From: Bradyrhizobium diazoefficiens
GTDB lineage: Bacteria > Pseudomonadota > Alphaproteobacteria > Rhizobiales > Xanthobacteraceae
NCBI RefSeq assembly: GCF_016616235.1
Contig: NZ_CP067100.1
Location: 3,779,001 to 3,843,000, forward strand
Reading direction: 5' to 3'
Length of the DNA: 64,000 nucleotides
The position numbers were made by a program, and so were the translations under genes. Position 1 is the stretch's first letter. Each line of letters begins with the position of its first letter. Below, in pieces: positions 42,654 to 51,579 of this stretch. The notes beneath the pieces are model-generated. The model worked only from the letters and a program-made list of their open reading frames with translations. It did no database searches and was not told where the DNA came from.

Positions 42654-44159
42654 TTAATCCGGCGCCTTGGGCCGGATATCGAGTATCCTATACGGCCGCT
42701 TCAGCGACACGATCCTGGCCACCTCGGATATCGTCAGTTGCGGGTTGCGCTCGGCGAGCCGGCTCACCTCGTCCGGCTGCATCACCGCCACCACGCGATT
42801 TTGAACTCGCGCAATATCTTCGACCGTGACCGCATGAATGGGACCCTTCACGTAGACGAGCATGTTGTACTCGGCCGTCGTCGCCATCACGTAGAGCGGG
42901 CCGGGGCGGGTCCTGAGCGCGTCGCTGATCGCGGTTCCCGCGATCTGGCTCTCCCTAAAGAGATGCGGCCACAACGGCATCACCACCCATCCGCGCAGCA
43001 GCAGGCCGGTGAAAATGAGGCAGGTGACGACGAGTGTCGACACGATCACCCGCGGGTGGTCGTAGCGCCACCGGTCGAACATCAGGCCACAGATGACCGC
43101 CAGCGTCATCGTGGCCGGCATGGCATAGCGCGCGGCGACGCCGCCGGGCCAAAGAACGAGGACGAGCGTGCAGGCCAGGGTGTAGATGACGCAGACCAGC
43201 AGCAAGTCGTGCCGGCTGTCCTTCCATGTCCCAAGCATGGCTGCCATCGCCGGACCGATCAGGATGCTGCCCGGCAGGGATTCGGCGATCAGGCTCTTGA
43301 TGAAGTCGAGATGATCCCGGATTCGTTCTGCGGGCGACATCTGGTCCGACAATCTGGAATGCGCCTGCCAGACGTCGATGTCGCCGGGCTGAAGCACGAG
43401 CCCGTACCAGGCGCCGATGATCAATGCGGCCAGCGTGTTTGCGCCAACAAATCCGGCGATCTGCTCTCGCGCCTTGAGCAGGAGATAGGCGCCGATTCCG
43501 AGCGTGAAATACGCAACAGGCTGCGGTCCCTTGGTCAGTCCGGCCAGGGCCAGCAACAGGCCGACGCCAAGCCAGGTCGGCCAGCCGACACGCCTGGCGA
43601 TCGTGGCCTGCCACCACAGAAACAGTGCGGCGAACAGCAGCGTCGAGACCACGATGTCTGCTTCGGCGTTGATGAACTTCGCCGCCACCATCGGCATGCA
43701 CACCCAGCAGAATGCGCCAAACACCGAGCCGCTCTTGCTGACCGCATTCCGCCTCAGCAATTCGTAGATCAGCACGCTACCAACAAGGAAAAATGCGAGA
43801 TGCGGTATGCGCAGCGACCAAAGACTGACCCCGCCGGTCAGATCGCCGAGCAGCGCAGCCATCCACGACGCCAGGACCGGTCTTTCGATGAAGCGCTCGC
43901 CGTAGATGAAAGGCTGGAGCCAGTGACCATCCTCGAGCGCGCCGCGCGCCATCGCCAGGATGCGGCCTTCCTCGAGGTTCGAAGCGCGAATGAGCGTGGC
44001 CGGGATCGCCTGGACCATGAAGATGGCCAGGACCCAGGCGATCGGCCAGCGCGCGCGATCCAGCTCGCAAAACCGGGCGAGCATCCACTCTCCAGGCCGA
44101 AACGACACATCCACCGCCCTCGCAACGATCGAGCGAGGCGGCCCTGCTCCAGGCCTCAT
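42654..44159 (-). CDS. Glycosyltransferase family 39/PMT-like membrane protein (ArnT-like)
   Basis: A 501 aa integral membrane protein with about 11-12 helices in residues 38-400 and a soluble C-terminal part (405-501). The first periplasmic loop has the acidic NLEEGRILAMARGALEDG pattern and FIERPVLASWMAALLGD, typical of PMT/ArnT enzymes that use polyprenyl-phosphate sugars. A likely role is adding a sugar to lipid A or another envelope acceptor; substrate unknown. GGAG lies 7 nt before the start. It stands alone between tRNA-Asp and the iron-uptake genes. Confidence 0.88.
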   Translation of the reverse strand: MRPGAGPPRSIVARAVDVSFRPGEWMLARFCELDRARWPIAWVLAIFMVQAIPATLIRASNLEEGRILAMARGALEDGHWLQPFIYGERFIERPVLASWMAALLGDLTGGVSLWSLRIPHLAFFLVGSVLIYELLRRNAVSKSGSVFGAFCWVCMPMVAAKFINAEADIVVSTLLFAALFLWWQATIARRVGWPTWLGVGLLLALAGLTKGPQPVAYFTLGIGAYLLLKAREQIAGFVGANTLAALIIGAWYGLVLQPGDIDVWQAHSRLSDQMSPAERIRDHLDFIKSLIAESLPGSILIGPAMAAMLGTWKDSRHDLLLVCVIYTLACTLVLVLWPGGVAARYAMPATMTLAVICGLMFDRWRYDHPRVIVSTLVVTCLIFTGLLLRGWVVMPLWPHLFRESQIAGTAISDALRTRPGPLYVMATTAEYNMLVYVKGPIHAVTVEDIARVQNRVVAVMQPDEVSRLAERNPQLTISEVARIVSLKRPYRILDIRPKAPD

Positions 44160-44265
44160 GACGGCTCCAGCTCTGGCGCAAAACAGGAGTTAAAAATTGC
44201 AACGTGATTTCAATCGATTATTGCCCAAACGAGATCGGTGCGCCGGCGCGCCTACTGCCCTCGTT

Positions 44266-44292
44266 GGACCCGCCGGCGCGGCCGGCGGGTCC
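44266..44292. repeat. Perfect 12-bp inverted repeat
   Basis: GGACCCGCCGGC, loop GCG, GCCGGCGGGTCC. Very stable and GC-only in the inner part, with no T-run on either side. It lies between the start of the glycosyltransferase gene and the terminator of the small exported-protein gene. Confidence 0.85.
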
Positions 44293-44300
44293 ATCTCCAT

Positions 44301-44331
44301 AAAGCAAAACGGCCGCCAGTGGCAGCCGTTT
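44301..44331 (-). terminator. Intrinsic terminator after the 67 aa gene
   Basis: Arms AAACGGC and GCCGTTT with further inner pairing. On the minus strand it is followed by TTTTGCTTT, about 30 bp after the stop of the small gene. Confidence 0.75.
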
Positions 44332-44359
44332 GGTGTCAAACCGGACCTTTTTCGGGCTA

Positions 44360-44563
44360 TCAGCGCATCTCGGAGGTGCCCGCGCTCGTCACGACCACCG
44401 GCTTTCCGGCCTTGATCACGTGCGTGGACTGCGCGGTCTGGCTGTAATCGGCGTTGGTGCGGGCTGCGATTCCGAAACCGGCCACCGCGATGCCGGCAAT
44501 CAGCGCCACCACCACGATCTTCAGATGGGTCGCACGATCAGCAGAGTGAATTGAGTGGTTCAT
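44360..44563 (-). CDS. Small membrane-anchored or exported 67 aa protein
   Basis: A 67 aa protein with a polar, His-containing start (MNHSIHSADRATHLK), one hydrophobic helix (IVVVALIAGIAVAGFGIAA) and a 34-residue polar tail with THVIKAGKPVVVTS. It may be a signal-anchored periplasmic protein. The ribosome site GGGAGG is strong and an intrinsic terminator follows, which together support a real single-gene unit. From memory it is conserved as a hypothetical protein in Bradyrhizobium; function unknown. Confidence 0.7.
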   Translation of the reverse strand: MNHSIHSADRATHLKIVVVALIAGIAVAGFGIAARTNADYSQTAQSTHVIKAGKPVVVTSAGTSEMR

Positions 44564-44683
44564 CTGAGCCTCCCGACGGGCTTTGCCGCCGTCTATAGGC
44601 TCTTTTTCTAAGGGCGATCTGTTTCCGGATGGTTTCGCCGGTTCCGCAAAATGGTTTCATTAATACGCCCGCTTGGTTTCGCC

Positions 44684-44826
44684 GGGCTTGCGGCCGGACT
44701 TGATCTCAGACCGCCGCCCGGTGCGGCAGGTCGATCAGCTCACGGCCATCGCCGCCGAGATGCTCGGCAGCTCGAAGAGATCGCGCTGATCTCGCAGCAG
44801 TCTCCGGACATGTTGGAGTGCTTCTA
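44684..44826 (+). pseudogene. Possible 3' fragment of a small gene with a frameshift
   Basis: Plus-strand codons read LRPDLISDRRPVRQVDQLTAIAAEMLG up to about 44768. Adding one base at that point would let the frame continue as LEEIALISQQSPDMLECF and end at a TAA (44824-44826). Both parts look protein-like with helical, acidic character, but no start codon or ribosome site is visible. This could be chance. Confidence 0.25.
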
Positions 44827-44842
44827 AGAGTTTTTCTAAGAG
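44822..44842 (+). promoter_or_regulatory. Direct repeat of TTCTAAGAG upstream of the TonB receptor
   Basis: TTCTAAGAG is followed after TTT by a second TTCTAAGAG. TTCTAA equals a half site of the rhizobial Irr/iron-control element, but here the halves are direct rather than inverted. Candidate binding site only. Confidence 0.3.
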
Positions 44843-44949
44843 GCTTTCAATTTGGGAATTCGCGCGCGCTCACATAAGCGTCGCTGCAAGCGCATGCCGT
44901 GCGGGGACCGGCGGCATGACGCATCGAACTGCAGCTTCGGGGTGGCGCG

Positions 44950-47211
44950 TTGAACAGTCTGGGAATGCTGCGGTCGGCCGTATTGGCGACCGCGTCCGCT
45001 TTCGTGTTGATGCCGCAGGCATCGCTGGCGCAATCGTTGGGACAGGGCGGCGCGCAGAATTTGCCGTCGGTGACCGTCACCGCGCCGGAAGCACGACGCC
45101 GTGCGCCCGCCGCCATCGTGCGCACCACGCTGAGACGCCCAGTGCAGACCGTCAGCCGGAACAAGCCGCTGCCCCAGCGCAGTGTCGGCTTCGTCGAGAC
45201 GCCGACCGGGCCGGTGAACGGCTACGTCGCCACGCGCAGCTCCTCGGGCACCAAGACCAACACGCCGATCATGGAGACGCCGCAGTCGGTGTCGGTGATC
45301 GGCGCCGAGCAGATCCGCGACCAAAAGATCGTCAGCAAGTTCGATGAGGTGCTGCGTTACACGCCCGGCGTGATCGGCGGCACCTACGGCGCCGATTTCC
45401 GCAACGACTGGTTCTTAATCCGCGGCTTCCCTGCGCAGAACGAGTCACTGTTCCTCGACGGCCTCCAGCTCTTTTACACCTCCTATGCGAGCTGGAAACT
45501 GCAACCATTCAACCTCGAGCGCGTCGAGGTGCTGCGCGGGCCGTCCGGCATCCTGTACGGCGGCTCGGCGCCGGGCGGTCTCGTCAACGCGATGAGCAAG
45601 CTGCCGCGCGCCGAGCCGGTGCGCTATCTCGAGGTCGGCATCAACAGTTACGGCAACGCCTACACGGCATTCGACATCGGCGGCGTGGTCCCACAGCCCG
45701 GCAACGGGCAAGTGTTGTACCGGTTTGTCGGCAAGGTGCAGGGCGGCGGCACTCAGACCGACTATATCTACGACAACAACTTCTTCTTCGCGCCGTCGGT
45801 GACCTGGCGGCCGGACGCCGACACCAGGCTCACTGTCTACGCCACGGCTGCGCACAACAACACTAGGGCGGAGAACTTCCTGCCCTATGTCGGCACCGTC
45901 ACCAACGCGCCGTTCGGCCGCATTCCCACCAGCCTTTTCGTCGGCGATCCCCGCGCCGATCAATTTCGCCGCGAGCAGGAGACGCTCGGCTACCAGTTAG
46001 AGAAGAACATCACGGACAGTCTCGACTTCCGCCAGAATGCCCGCTTCGGGCATGTCGACGTCTTCTACACCGGCCTCTACGGGCTGGGCTACGCGACGAC
46101 GCCGGCGGCCGCCGACATCATGCGCGGCAATTTCTACGCCCGCGGCGTCGCCAACCAGTTAAACCTAGACAACCAGCTCGAGTACCGCTTCGCCATCGGC
46201 GCGCTGCAGCACACCGCGCTGCTCGGCGTCGACCTCAAGCATTACGCCCTCGACGACCGGCAGGGCTTTGCGGTGGGCACCAATCTCAACGTGCTCAATC
46301 CGGTCTACGGCGTCAACGCGCCGTTCAACGGAGCGCTGTATCAGGACGCCTATCTCACTCAGGGCATGGCCGCAGTTTATCTCCAGGATCAGGTCAAGCT
46401 CGATCGGCTGACGGTGGTGCTGTCCGGCCGTCAGGACTGGGTCGACCTCGTCAACCATAACCGGCTCGGCCCAGATCAAAGTCGTGAAGACAGCAAGTTC
46501 TCCGGCCGCGTCGGCGCGATCTACAACCTCGACTTAGGCGTCGCGCCCTATGTCTCCTACATGACGGGCTACAATCCGATCATCGGCATCAATTCGGCCG
46601 GACGGCTGCAGCTGCCGGAGACATCGGAGCAGACCGAGGTCGGCGTGAAGTACGAGCCGGTTGGGCTCAACGCCCGGTTCAGCGTCGCGTGGTTCGATCT
46701 GAAGCGCAAGAATGCGCTGACAAGCGATCCGAACAATCCGCTGTTCCAGACCCAGAACGGCGAGGTCACCTCGCGTGGCGTCGAGCTCGAGGCGGTGGCG
46801 AACATCACGCCGGAGTTCAAGCTGGTGGCGAGCTACACCAATTATGATCTGTTCGTGAGCCAGGACCTCAATCCCGCGCTGATCGGCACCGTTCCGACCA
46901 ATACTCCCCGGGAGTTCGCCTCGGTCTGGACCGACTATACATTCAGCGACGGTCCGCTGCGGGGCTTCGGCCTTGGCGGCGGCGTGCGCTACGTCGGCTC
47001 GTCCTTTGCCGACACCGCGAACACCGCGCTCGTTCCGTCCTTCGTGCTGGGCGATCTCGCCGTGCACTATGAATGGGACAACCACTGGCGCGCGGCGCTC
47101 AACGTCGCGAACGTGACGGACAAGATCTACGTCGCAAGCTGCGCGGTCGTCACCTCATGCTACTACGGCGACCGTCGCCGCATCACCGCGAGCCTCGCCT
47201 ACAAATGGTGA
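44950..47211 (+). CDS. TonB-dependent siderophore receptor (FhuA/FoxA-like)
   Basis: A 753 aa outer-membrane receptor. The signal peptide ends near ALA-QS (about residue 27). An extended region with basic patches follows, then the plug domain (METPQSVSVIGAEQIRDQKIVSKFDEVLRYTPGV, WFLIRGF, LERVEVLRGPSGILYGGSAPGGLVNAMSKLP) and a 22-strand barrel ending in RRRITASLAYKW with a terminal aromatic residue. It imports a ferric siderophore using TonB energy. The start is TTG 44950 or ATG 44965; GGGGTGG upstream favours the TTG. The PepSY gene follows 22 bp later, indicating an iron-uptake operon. Confidence 0.93.
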   Translation: MNSLGMLRSAVLATASAFVLMPQASLAQSLGQGGAQNLPSVTVTAPEARRRAPAAIVRTTLRRPVQTVSRNKPLPQRSVGFVETPTGPVNGYVATRSSSGTKTNTPIMETPQSVSVIGAEQIRDQKIVSKFDEVLRYTPGVIGGTYGADFRNDWFLIRGFPAQNESLFLDGLQLFYTSYASWKLQPFNLERVEVLRGPSGILYGGSAPGGLVNAMSKLPRAEPVRYLEVGINSYGNAYTAFDIGGVVPQPGNGQVLYRFVGKVQGGGTQTDYIYDNNFFFAPSVTWRPDADTRLTVYATAAHNNTRAENFLPYVGTVTNAPFGRIPTSLFVGDPRADQFRREQETLGYQLEKNITDSLDFRQNARFGHVDVFYTGLYGLGYATTPAAADIMRGNFYARGVANQLNLDNQLEYRFAIGALQHTALLGVDLKHYALDDRQGFAVGTNLNVLNPVYGVNAPFNGALYQDAYLTQGMAAVYLQDQVKLDRLTVVLSGRQDWVDLVNHNRLGPDQSREDSKFSGRVGAIYNLDLGVAPYVSYMTGYNPIIGINSAGRLQLPETSEQTEVGVKYEPVGLNARFSVAWFDLKRKNALTSDPNNPLFQTQNGEVTSRGVELEAVANITPEFKLVASYTNYDLFVSQDLNPALIGTVPTNTPREFASVWTDYTFSDGPLRGFGLGGGVRYVGSSFADTANTALVPSFVLGDLAVHYEWDNHWRAALNVANVTDKIYVASCAVVTSCYYGDRRRITASLAYKW

Positions 47212-47233
47212 TGGCGGGCTACGGAAGGGCGTA

Positions 47234-48370
47234 ATGAAGGCGCGCACGGTCAGGCTCTGGTCGGTGGTCCATACCTGGACCAGCTTGATCTCGACATTGT
47301 TCCTGCTGCTGCTCTGCCTGACCGGCCTGCCGCTGATCTTCCATCACGAGATCGATGAGCTGCTGGGCTATGCCCCCCAGCCCGGAGCTCATGCGGGCGC
47401 GGCGCGCGCGACGACGCAGGCCGTCGCCGACGCCGCGCTCGCCGCCGATTCCGGCCGCGTGCTGCAATACATCTCCTGGGATAAGGACGAGCCTGGCATC
47501 GTCACCGCCTTCACCAACAGCGCCGTCAACGGACCGCCCGACAACGCGACGGTGCGCGCCTTCGATGCGGTTTCGACCAAACCGCTCGGGCCGGTCGGCG
47601 TCGGGCCGATGCTGATCATGCTCAAGCTGCACACCGACATGTTCGCCGGCCAGCCCGGCAAACTGTTTTTGGGCGGAATGGGCCTGTTATTCGCCATCGC
47701 CATCGTCTCCGGCGTGGTGCTGTACTGGCCGTTCACCCGCCGGCTGCGCTTTGCCACCATTCGTGACAGTTCCTCGCGCCGCGTGCGCTGGCTCGACTGG
47801 CACAATCTGATCGGGGTGGTGACAGTGGCCTGGGCGCTGGTGGTGGGCCTCACCGGCGTCGTCAACACCTGGGCCGAGCTGATGCTGAACCAGTGGAAGG
47901 CGACCGAGCTCGCCAGCATGGCCGCGCCCTATGCCGGCAAGCCGCCGCCCTCGCATCTCGCCTCGCTCGATGTCGTCGTCGCGCGCGCCAGACAGGCCGC
48001 GCCCGGCATGGAGGTCGCCTTCATTGCGTTTCCGGGCACGCCGTTCACTTCGTCGCATCACTTCGCCGCCTTCATGCGCGGCGACACGGCTTTGACGGCG
48101 CGGCTGCTCAAGCCGGTGCTTCTCGACGGCGAGAGCGGGGAGGTGGCCGATGCCCGCGCGCTGCCGCTCTATCTCCAGGCGCTCTTGATCTCGCAGCCGC
48201 TGCATTTCGGCGACTATGGCGGCATGCCGCTGAAGGTGATCTGGGCTGCGCTCGACCTGCTCACCATCGTTGTGATCGGCAGCGGTCTCTATCTCTGGCT
48301 GGCGCGACGGCGCAAGCGTGCGCCCGCCAGAGCTCACGCATTCGCCAGACGAGCCCCGGTCCCGTCGTGA
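47234..48370 (+). CDS. PepSY-associated membrane protein (siderophore reductase-like)
   Basis: A 378 aa protein with four membrane helices (about 12-35, 142-168, 192-218, 333-355) and PepSY-type periplasmic regions between them. MKARTVRLWSVVHTWTSLISTLFLLLLCLTGLPLIFHHEIDELLG, LKLHTDMFAGQPGKLFLGGMGLLF and WLDWHNLIGV carry the conserved histidines that may bind heme. Relatives (FoxB, PiuB, FegB types) sit beside TonB receptors and are thought to reduce imported ferric siderophores. It overlaps the next gene as TGATG. Confidence 0.9.
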   Translation: MKARTVRLWSVVHTWTSLISTLFLLLLCLTGLPLIFHHEIDELLGYAPQPGAHAGAARATTQAVADAALAADSGRVLQYISWDKDEPGIVTAFTNSAVNGPPDNATVRAFDAVSTKPLGPVGVGPMLIMLKLHTDMFAGQPGKLFLGGMGLLFAIAIVSGVVLYWPFTRRLRFATIRDSSSRRVRWLDWHNLIGVVTVAWALVVGLTGVVNTWAELMLNQWKATELASMAAPYAGKPPPSHLASLDVVVARARQAAPGMEVAFIAFPGTPFTSSHHFAAFMRGDTALTARLLKPVLLDGESGEVADARALPLYLQALLISQPLHFGDYGGMPLKVIWAALDLLTIVVIGSGLYLWLARRRKRAPARAHAFARRAPVPS

Positions 48371-48606
48371 TGCATGGCTCCTCTGACCGATCGCGCCTGT
48401 GGATACGTGTCTTTGCTGCACCGATCCTGCTCGCGGCCGCCACCATCACGGGCCTCTTGGCCGCGCTGCTCTGGGGCGAACTCGGCCAATATGTCGCCTG
48501 GGTGACGGTGGGGGCGCCTGTCTTCGTTGTAAGTTGGATTTTGCTGCGCCGCGGCCTAAATAAAGTGAGCCTGCTCAACAGCGGACGTCACGGCCGGCGC
48601 GCGTGA
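48370..48606 (+). CDS. Small two-helix membrane protein of the iron operon
   Basis: A 78 aa protein with two hydrophobic helices (about 12-35 and 41-60) and basic ends (SDRSRLWIR and RRGLNKVSLLNSGRHGRRA). The start codon overlaps the stop of the PepSY gene (TGATG), so translation is coupled and the genes act together. Small membrane proteins are common in PepSY/TonB receptor operons; I cannot assign a family. A role in holding the reductase or in electron delivery is inference. Confidence 0.72.
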   Translation: MHGSSDRSRLWIRVFAAPILLAAATITGLLAALLWGELGQYVAWVTVGAPVFVVSWILLRRGLNKVSLLNSGRHGRRA

Positions 48607-48813
48607 ACTGATCGGGATCGCCCTTGCTGGGCTCGTCGATCTGCTCCATACCAGCCGCGGGGCGATTCCGGGACTTCCAACGGTCTGGGGGCGGGCAAAG
48701 GGCCTAAAACGAGCGTGTCTTGCGCCCATTGGTGCACTGCGCTAAGGCTCAGAATAATTCCAAATCGGACGAATCCGTGGCTGTCCCGAGGCTGCGGGAA
48801 AAAGGGCTCGTCA

Positions 48814-49179
48814 ATGAGCGGCATCTTACAGAACTATCTTCCACTCGTCGTCTTTATAGGAGTAGCGGGCCTCATTGGCCTCGTCCTGCTGATCGCGCCC
48901 TTCATCGTCGCGTTCCAGCAGCCGGACCCGGAAAAGCTGTCGGCCTATGAGTGCGGTTTCAACGCCTTCGACGACGCTCGCATGAAATTCGACGTCCGCT
49001 TCTATCTGGTCGCCATCCTCTTCATCATCTTCGATCTCGAGGTGGCGTTCCTGTTTCCCTGGGCGGTGGCGTTCGGCAAGCTTGGCGCGACCGGCTTCTG
49101 GTCCATGGTGGTGTTCCTCGCCGTGCTGACGGTCGGGTTCGCCTATGAATGGAAGAAAGGGGCACTCGAATGGGATTGA
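48814..49179 (+). CDS. nuoA: NADH-quinone oxidoreductase subunit A
   Basis: A 121 aa, three-helix membrane subunit of complex I. The loop [40 protein letters not shown] is the family signature, with the conserved cysteine near the quinone site. It opens the nuoA-N operon. AAGGG lies before the start. The 207-bp gap upstream surely holds the operon promoter, but I could not pick a clear -35/-10. It overlaps nuoB by 10 bp. Confidence 0.97.
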   Translation: MSGILQNYLPLVVFIGVAGLIGLVLLIAPFIVAFQQPDPEKLSAYECGFNAFDDARMKFDVRFYLVAILFIIFDLEVAFLFPWAVAFGKLGATGFWSMVVFLAVLTVGFAYEWKKGALEWD

Positions 49180-49757
49180 ACCCTGCAACGTCCGCCGGTC
49201 CGGTTCTCGCGCCGGCTCCCAAGGGCATTCTGGATCCGTCGACCGGCAAGCCGGTCGGGGCCAATGATCCGTTCTTCCTCGAGGTCAATCACGAGCTGTC
49301 CGACAAGGGCTTCTTCGTCGCCGCGACCGACGACCTCATCACCTGGGCGCGCACCGGCTCCTTGATGTGGATGACCTTCGGTCTCGCTTGCTGCGCGGTC
49401 GAGATGATGCAGGTGTCGATGCCGCGCTACGACGTCGAGCGCTTCGGCTTCGCCCCGCGCGCCTCGCCGCGCCAGTCCGACGTGATGATCGTCGCGGGGA
49501 CGCTGACCAACAAGATGGCGCCGGCTTTGCGCAAGGTCTACGACCAGATGCCCGAGCCGCGCTACGTCATCTCGATGGGCTCCTGCGCCAATGGCGGCGG
49601 CTACTATCATTATTCCTATTCGGTCGTGCGCGGCTGCGACCGCATCGTGCCGATCGACATCTACGTGCCGGGCTGCCCGCCCACCGCCGAAGCGCTGCTC
49701 TACGGCATCTTGCTGCTGCAAAAGAAGATCCGGCGCACCGGCACCATCGAACGCTAA
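49170..49757 (+). CDS. nuoB: NADH-quinone oxidoreductase subunit B
   Basis: A 195 aa peripheral-arm subunit carrying cluster N2, the last iron-sulfur centre before quinone. The ligands are visible: the adjacent cysteine pair in [11 protein letters not shown], then [45 protein letters not shown]. The start [11 protein letters not shown] has AAAGGGG 8 nt upstream and overlaps the end of nuoA; an earlier in-frame ATG at 49149 is less likely. The first 45 residues are a proline-rich extension usual in alphaproteobacteria. Confidence 0.97.
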   Translation: MGLNPATSAGPVLAPAPKGILDPSTGKPVGANDPFFLEVNHELSDKGFFVAATDDLITWARTGSLMWMTFGLACCAVEMMQVSMPRYDVERFGFAPRASPRQSDVMIVAGTLTNKMAPALRKVYDQMPEPRYVISMGSCANGGGYYHYSYSVVRGCDRIVPIDIYVPGCPPTAEALLYGILLLQKKIRRTGTIER

Positions 49758-49768
49758 GGTTTTACGTC

Positions 49769-50380
49769 ATGGATGACGGCAAGCTCGACGCCCTTGGGCA
49801 AACGATCGTTAGCGCGCTTCCGGGCGCCGCCACCGGTCACACAGTGGCTTTCAACCAACTCACGGTCGATGTCGAGGCCAGCAGGATCGTCGAGGTGGTC
49901 AGACACCTCCGCGACGATCCGAACTGCCGCTTTGTCAACATCACCGATATCACGGCGGTCGACTATCCCTCGCGCGAGAAGCGCTTCGACGTGATCTATC
50001 ACTTCCTGTCACCGACCCTGAACGCGCGGATCCGGCTCAAGGCCCAAGCCGACGAGACCACGCAGGTGCCGTCGCTGATCGAGGAATTCCCCGGCGCCGA
50101 CTGGTTCGAGCGCGAGGCCTACGATCTCTACGGCGTGTTCTTCGTCGGCCATCCCGACATGCGCCGCATCCTCACCGACTACGGTTTCGAAGGTCACCCG
50201 CTGCGCAAGGATTTCCCCCTGACCGGTTTCGTCGAGGTCCGCTACGACGACCAGGAGAAGCGCGTGGTGTACGAGCCCGTCAAGCTCAGCCAGGAATTCC
50301 GCAAGTTCGATTTCCTCTCGCCGTGGGAAGGGGCGGACTATCCGTTGCCGGGGGATGAAAAGGCGGGGCCGAAGAGCTGA
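49769..50380 (+). CDS. nuoC: NADH-quinone oxidoreductase subunit C
   Basis: A 203 aa peripheral-arm subunit (30-kDa family). [29 protein letters not shown] and the signature [47 protein letters not shown] are complete. It is a separate protein here, not fused to NuoD as in E. coli. It starts 11 bp after nuoB and ends 2 bp before nuoD. Confidence 0.97.
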   Translation: MDDGKLDALGQTIVSALPGAATGHTVAFNQLTVDVEASRIVEVVRHLRDDPNCRFVNITDITAVDYPSREKRFDVIYHFLSPTLNARIRLKAQADETTQVPSLIEEFPGADWFEREAYDLYGVFFVGHPDMRRILTDYGFEGHPLRKDFPLTGFVEVRYDDQEKRVVYEPVKLSQEFRKFDFLSPWEGADYPLPGDEKAGPKS

Positions 50381-50382
50381 TC

Positions 50383-51579
50383 ATGAACGAGCAACCGCAG
50401 AATCTCCGTAACTTCACCATCAACTTCGGCCCGCAGCACCCGGCCGCGCATGGCGTGTTGCGTCTGGTGCTGGAGCTCGACGGCGAAGTCGTCGAGCGCG
50501 TCGATCCGCATATCGGCCTGCTTCATCGCGGCACCGAGAAACTGATCGAGCAGAAGACTTATCTCCAGGCGATTCCGTATTTCGACCGCCTCGACTACGT
50601 CGCGCCGATGAACCAGGAGCATGCGTTCTGCCTCGCCGCCGAGAAGCTGCTCGGCATCGAGGTGCCGCGGCGCGGCCAGCTGATCCGCGTGCTCTATTGC
50701 GAGATCGGCCGCATCCTCTCGCACCTGCTCAACGTCACCACGCAGGCGATGGACGTCGGCGCGCTAACCCCGCCGCTGTGGGGCTTCGAAGAGCGCGAGA
50801 AGCTGATGGTGTTCTACGAGCGCGCCTCGGGCAGCCGCATGCATGCGGCCTACTTCCGCGTCGGCGGCGTGCATCAGGATCTGCCGCAGAAGCTGGTCGA
50901 CGATATCGAGGCCTGGTGCGACCCGTTCCTGACGGTCGTGGACGACCTCGACCGCCTGCTCACTGCCAACCGCATCTTCAAGCAGCGCAACGTCGACATC
51001 GGCGTGGTGCCGCTGAACGAAGCCTGGGCATGGGGCTTTTCGGGCGTGATGGTGCGCGGCTCGGGCGCGGCCTGGGACCTGCGCAAGTCGCAGCCCTATG
51101 AGTGCTACGCCGAGATGGATTTCGACATTCCGATCGGCAAGAACGGCGACTGCTACGACCGCTACCTGATCCGCATGGAAGAGATGCGCCAGTCCGTGCG
51201 CATCATGAAGCAGTGCATCCAGAAGCTGAACGCGCCTGACGGGAAGGGCCCCGTCGTTGTCGCCGACAACAAGGTCGCACCGCCGCGCCGCGGCGAGATG
51301 AAGCGCTCGATGGAAGCGCTGATCCACCATTTCAAGCTCTACACCGAGGGTGTCCACGTGCCGGCCGGCGAAATCTACGCCGCGGTCGAAGCGCCCAAGG
51401 GCGAGTTCGGCGTCTATCTCGTCTCCGACGGCACCAACAAGCCCTACAAGTGCAAGATCCGCGCGCCGGGCTTTGCGCATCTCCAGGCCATGGACCACAT
51501 CTGCCGCGGCCATCTGCTCGCCGACGTCTCGGCGATCCTCGGCTCGCTCGACATTGTGTTCGGAGAGGTCGATCGGTGA
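50383..51579 (+). CDS. nuoD: NADH-quinone oxidoreductase subunit D
   Basis: A 398 aa subunit (49-kDa family) forming the quinone pocket with Nuo[44 protein letters not shown] is the signature; the conserved histidine and tyrosine region ([19 protein letters not shown]) is intact, and it ends with DIVFGEVDR. Translation of the following FkbM-type gene is coupled through a TGATG overlap, an arrangement not expected for a core nuo operon. Confidence 0.98.
   Translation: MNEQPQNLRNFTINFGPQHPAAHGVLRLVLELDGEVVERVDPHIGLLHRGTEKLIEQKTYLQAIPYFDRLDYVAPMNQEHAFCLAAEKLLGIEVPRRGQLIRVLYCEIGRILSHLLNVTTQAMDVGALTPPLWGFEEREKLMVFYERASGSRMHAAYFRVGGVHQDLPQKLVDDIEAWCDPFLTVVDDLDRLLTANRIFKQRNVDIGVVPLNEAWAWGFSGVMVRGSGAAWDLRKSQPYECYAEMDFDIPIGKNGDCYDRYLIRMEEMRQSVRIMKQCIQKLNAPDGKGPVVVADNKVAPPRRGEMKRSMEALIHHFKLYTEGVHVPAGEIYAAVEAPKGEFGVYLVSDGTNKPYKCKIRAPGFAHLQAMDHICRGHLLADVSAILGSLDIVFGEVDR

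Larger units (their letters stand above)
44564..44949. other. 386-bp region upstream of the TonB receptor gene
   Basis: It carries a 12-bp direct repeat TGGTTTCGCCGG (44630-44641 and 44674-44685), a possible gene remnant (44684-44826) and a TCTAAGAG direct repeat (44823-44842). No classical Fur box or perfect Irr box (TTTAGAA-N3-TTCTAAA) was seen. Confidence 0.55.

Noticed and set aside
44564..44949. Fur box or perfect Irr box upstream of the TonB receptor
   Set aside because: Only direct TTCTAAGAG repeats were found; no inverted TTTAGAA-N3-TTCTAAA and no 19-bp Fur palindrome.
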